The notes beneath the pieces were generated by a model. The model made no database searches. It was not told the DNA's origin and saw nothing but the letters and a program-made list of their open reading frames with translations. DNA of 64,000 bases from an uncultured Christensenellaceae bacterium. Lineage in GTDB: Bacteria > Bacillota > Clostridia > Christensenellales > Borkfalkiaceae. A program made the position numbers and the translations under genes. The stretch's first letter is position 1; each line of letters starts with the position of its first letter. The DNA is taken from the NCBI GenBank assembly GCA_910586825.1, contig CAJUJF010000003.1:1-64000 (forward strand), written 5' to 3'. This document shows, one piece after another, positions 62,365-64,000 of this stretch.

Positions 62365-63084
62365 TCAACCGTTTCCTTTTAAGATTCCTTCCGCGTTTCT
62401 CACCCGTTCCGCGGAAGGCGGCGATACGCCTTTCAACGGATAGGGCAACCCGAGTTTTTCGTACTTCGTCTCCCCCATTGCGTGATAGGGAAGCACTTCG
62501 ATTTTTTCGACGGTGCGAAGTTCGCCGATAAACTCTTTCAGCCGCCGCAACGCGCCGTCGTCGTCCGTCAATCCCGAAACAAGCACGTGCCGGATCCATA
62601 CGGGTTTCCCGTGCGCGCTCAGATATCGGGCGAACGCGCGCGGCGCGGCGCCGCTTTGCCCCGTCAGCGCCCGATGCGCCTCTTCGTCGATATGCTTGAT
62701 ATCGAGCAGAACCAGATCGGCCAGCGCGAGCAATTTTTCGTACCGCTTGTCCGATTCGTCGAAACAGATCCCTGAAGTATCGAGACAGGTATGCACGCCC
62801 TCCCGCTTCAAGCGCGCGAACAGATCCAGCAGAAAATCCAACTGCAAAAGCGGTTCGCCGCCCGAAACGGTCACGCCGCCGTTTTTTCCGAAATAACTGC
62901 GGTACCGCAACGCCTCTTTCACGAGTTCTTCGGAAGAACGCGCCTCTCCGCCCGCGCCCCAGGTATCGGGATTGTGACAATACCGACAGCGCATGGGACA
63001 GCCCTGCATGAACACGACGAAGCGTATCCCCGGTCCGTCTACCGTGCCGAAAGATTCGGTAGAATGAATTCTGCCCGTCTCCAT
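62365..63084 (-). CDS. pflA: Pyruvate formate-lyase activating enzyme
   Basis: This radical SAM enzyme makes the glycyl radical in PflB. The protein is 239 residues. The cluster motif CxxxCxxC is Cys29, Cys33 and Cys36 (GCPMRCRYCHNPD), followed by GGVTVSGGEPLLQ, DTSGICFD and LLDIKHID. The ATG at 63084 follows GGGGAGG. The activase gene comes before pflB here, the opposite of the common order. The leader holds a ZTP riboswitch and a terminator. Confidence 0.96.
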   Translation of the reverse strand: METGRIHSTESFGTVDGPGIRFVVFMQGCPMRCRYCHNPDTWGAGGEARSSEELVKEALRYRSYFGKNGGVTVSGGEPLLQLDFLLDLFARLKREGVHTCLDTSGICFDESDKRYEKLLALADLVLLDIKHIDEEAHRALTGQSGAAPRAFARYLSAHGKPVWIRHVLVSGLTDDDGALRRLKEFIGELRTVEKIEVLPYHAMGETKYEKLGLPYPLKGVSPPSAERVRNAEGILKGNG

Positions 63085-63109
63085 ACGCGCCTCCCCGCCC
63101 GCAAAGATA

Positions 63110-63144
63110 ATAAAAAGACAGTTCTTATTCGAATAAAAACTGCC
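63110..63144 (-). terminator. Riboswitch-controlled intrinsic terminator before pflA
   Basis: A stem of about 12-14 bp (63144-63131 with 63130-63117, GGCAG...CTGTC) is followed by five T (63116-63112). Its first arm overlaps the conserved GGGCA end of the ZTP aptamer, so aptamer and terminator exclude each other. Confidence 0.85.
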
Positions 63145-63213
63145 CAGACGACCGGCTTGTCTCCCCTTTCGGCTCCACGCGGTTCACCGCCTTGCTCGTC
63201 AGTCGCCAAAGGG
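63140..63213 (-). ncRNA. ZTP riboswitch (pfl motif) upstream of pflA-pflB
   Basis: The RNA has a P1 stem CCCUUUGGC/GCCGAAAGGG (63213-63205 with 63172-63163), an internal GACUGACG segment, a small GCGG-UGAA-CCGC hairpin and GUGGAGCC. The 3' part is GCCGGUCGUCUGGGCA, the most conserved block of the family. GACG and CGUC form the long-range pairing, a compensated version of the usual GGCG/CGCC. ZTP (or ZMP) signals lack of 10-formyl-tetrahydrofolate; ligand binding should prevent the overlapping terminator and allow pfl expression, which supplies formate. This motif was first noted upstream of pfl genes. Confidence 0.88.
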
Positions 63214-63230
63214 CTTTCAAATGTAAAACA

Positions 63231-63260
63231 ATCATACCACCCTTCGCCGCAGCTTGTCAA
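63231..63260 (-). promoter_or_regulatory. Promoter of pflA-pflB
   Basis: Consensus TTGACA (63260-63255), 18-base spacer, TATGAT (63236-63231). Transcription starts shortly before the riboswitch aptamer. The 332-base gap between pflA and the last gene otherwise holds only AT-rich sequence (63261-63384). Confidence 0.85.
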
Positions 63261-63384
63261 GAGAAATCGACAATATTTTCGGAAAAATTTTTAAGCGATA
63301 TACTAAATATTGTGTTCTAATTTGATTTTTTCACTAAATATTGGAAATTTTAACGAATTGTCAGTTTCAGACAGCCAAAACGAA

Positions 63385-63406
63385 GGGCGCGGCATTTTGC
63401 CGCGCC
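63385..63406 (-). terminator. Hairpin after the last gene of the window
   Basis: A 9-bp GC-rich stem GGCGCGGCA/TGCCGCGCC (63386-63394 with 63398-63406). The T tract on the minus strand is interrupted (CTTCGTTTT), so it is a moderate terminator. Confidence 0.6.
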
Positions 63407-63416
63407 GCGTGATTTT

Positions 63417-64000
63417 TTATGCTTGCCGTTTTTTCAGCTTCGACGTGGGGATCGTTTTGAGATCCGTTCCGCGGACGGTGAGATACCACCATTCGCGTTC
63501 GTCGGAACGGTCGAGGTTTTCGATCAGAAAATGCACTTCGAACAGGTCTCCGACGCGGTGCAGTTCCGTCTCCAAAACCAAACTCCAACCGCTGTCGGCA
63601 ATTTTTTCGTCGAACGGATAAATCGTATCGGACTCCCTTTCGACGATCTCGGCGTTTTTGATCCGCAACGTTTCGCCGAAATCGAAGACAAGATATACGT
63701 CGCCGCCCTCCTGTCGGATCTCTAACAAGAACATCTCTCCGCACTCGTTGAAGTTCTGCGGCTCCGCAAGAAAGCTTTCCGCGTCGTCGGTCTCCGCGTG
63801 AGCGCGATCTTTGACCGCGTCGCATTCCGCTTTCAGATTTTCGCAAAAAGGCTTCAAAAGCGCGATGACTTCCGCGCTCGCAAAGCCCGTCGCGCATACG
63901 CGAAGATCCGCGATCCGATCCCGGATTTCTTGCGGGAGATATTCGAAGAGCCGCTGTCTGTTTGTCAGCTCCCGCCTGACCCGATTGCACATCTGCTCTT
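63417..64000 (-). CDS. Hypothetical protein, possibly DUF4085-like (partial at the window edge)
   Basis: The frame is open to the window end, and the first ATG inside (63992) has no clear ribosome site, so the N-terminus probably lies beyond 64000. At least 191 residues are visible: a helical part (RLFEYLPQEIRDRIADLRVCATGFASAEVIALLK, split by a conserved-looking Cys), then a beta-rich C-terminal part (MFLLEIRQEGGDVYLVFDFG, WSLVLETELH, EWWYLTVRGTDLKTI). The pattern is reminiscent of DUF4085 proteins, but I am not sure. No enzyme motif is visible. Confidence 0.6.
   Translation of the reverse strand, partial: EQMCNRVRRELTNRQRLFEYLPQEIRDRIADLRVCATGFASAEVIALLKPFCENLKAECDAVKDRAHAETDDAESFLAEPQNFNECGEMFLLEIRQEGGDVYLVFDFGETLRIKNAEIVERESDTIYPFDEKIADSGWSLVLETELHRVGDLFEVHFLIENLDRSDEREWWYLTVRGTDLKTIPTSKLKKRQA

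Overview
The window looks like chromosomal DNA of a monoderm, anaerobic, glycan-degrading member of the Bacillota (Clostridia; a gut lineage seems likely). The reasons are sigma-A-type TTGACA/TATAAT promoters, U-tailed intrinsic terminators, many lipobox lipoproteins, an LplABC-type sugar transporter, EFR1-type flavodoxin-ferredoxin, pyruvate formate-lyase under a ZTP riboswitch, and an M60 (mucin-type) metallopeptidase. GC content is moderate to high and codon use looks uniform. I saw no tRNA, rRNA, insertion sequence, prophage or CRISPR array.

Layout. 1-2281 (minus): queuosine precursor operon queD-queE-folE-queC (queC cut by the window edge), with a strong promoter and a structured leader. 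2484-3573 (plus): a DUF11-type surface protein broken by two frameshifts. 3884-4129 (plus): a small Cro/C1-type regulator. 4272-11646 (minus): four-gene operon with two tandem clan GH-A glycosidase paralogues (one cytosolic, one lipoprotein), a Gfo/Idh/MocA oxidoreductase and a GH36 alpha-galactosidase. 11728-18934 (minus): five-gene operon with a phosphodiester-glycosidase lipoprotein, ROK sugar kinase, GH20, GH31 and a GNAT-like acyltransferase. 18990-38909 (minus): a roughly 20-kb, 14-gene run with four related unknown lipoproteins, a solute-binding protein and two permeases, an Ig-like lipoprotein, a GDPD lipoprotein, an SGNH esterase, DUF4127, NanE, a sugar isomerase/epimerase and a second Gfo/Idh/MocA protein. 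Its promoter carries a run of ten G in the -35/-10 spacer.

39051-64000 is more housekeeping: dinB, an EF-G paralogue, an NCS2 purine permease, a zinc-ribbon membrane protein, asparaginase with a CmpB-like membrane protein, cysK with EFR1 and a dehydratase-like SDR fusion, the large M60 lipoprotein, tex, a hemolysin III protein, a small zinc-ribbon protein, and pflA-pflB behind a ZTP riboswitch.

How it may work together (inference). In 11.7-38.9 kb, two surface-anchored phosphodiester enzymes (NAGPA-type and GDPD) sit with cytosolic GH20 and GH31, an LplABC-type importer, a ROK kinase and NanE, but there is no sialate lyase. This fits uptake and breakdown of a phosphodiester-containing glycan such as wall teichoic acid or a similar phosphoglycan better than it fits sialic acid. 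The four unknown lipoproteins would be candidate glycan-binding partners.
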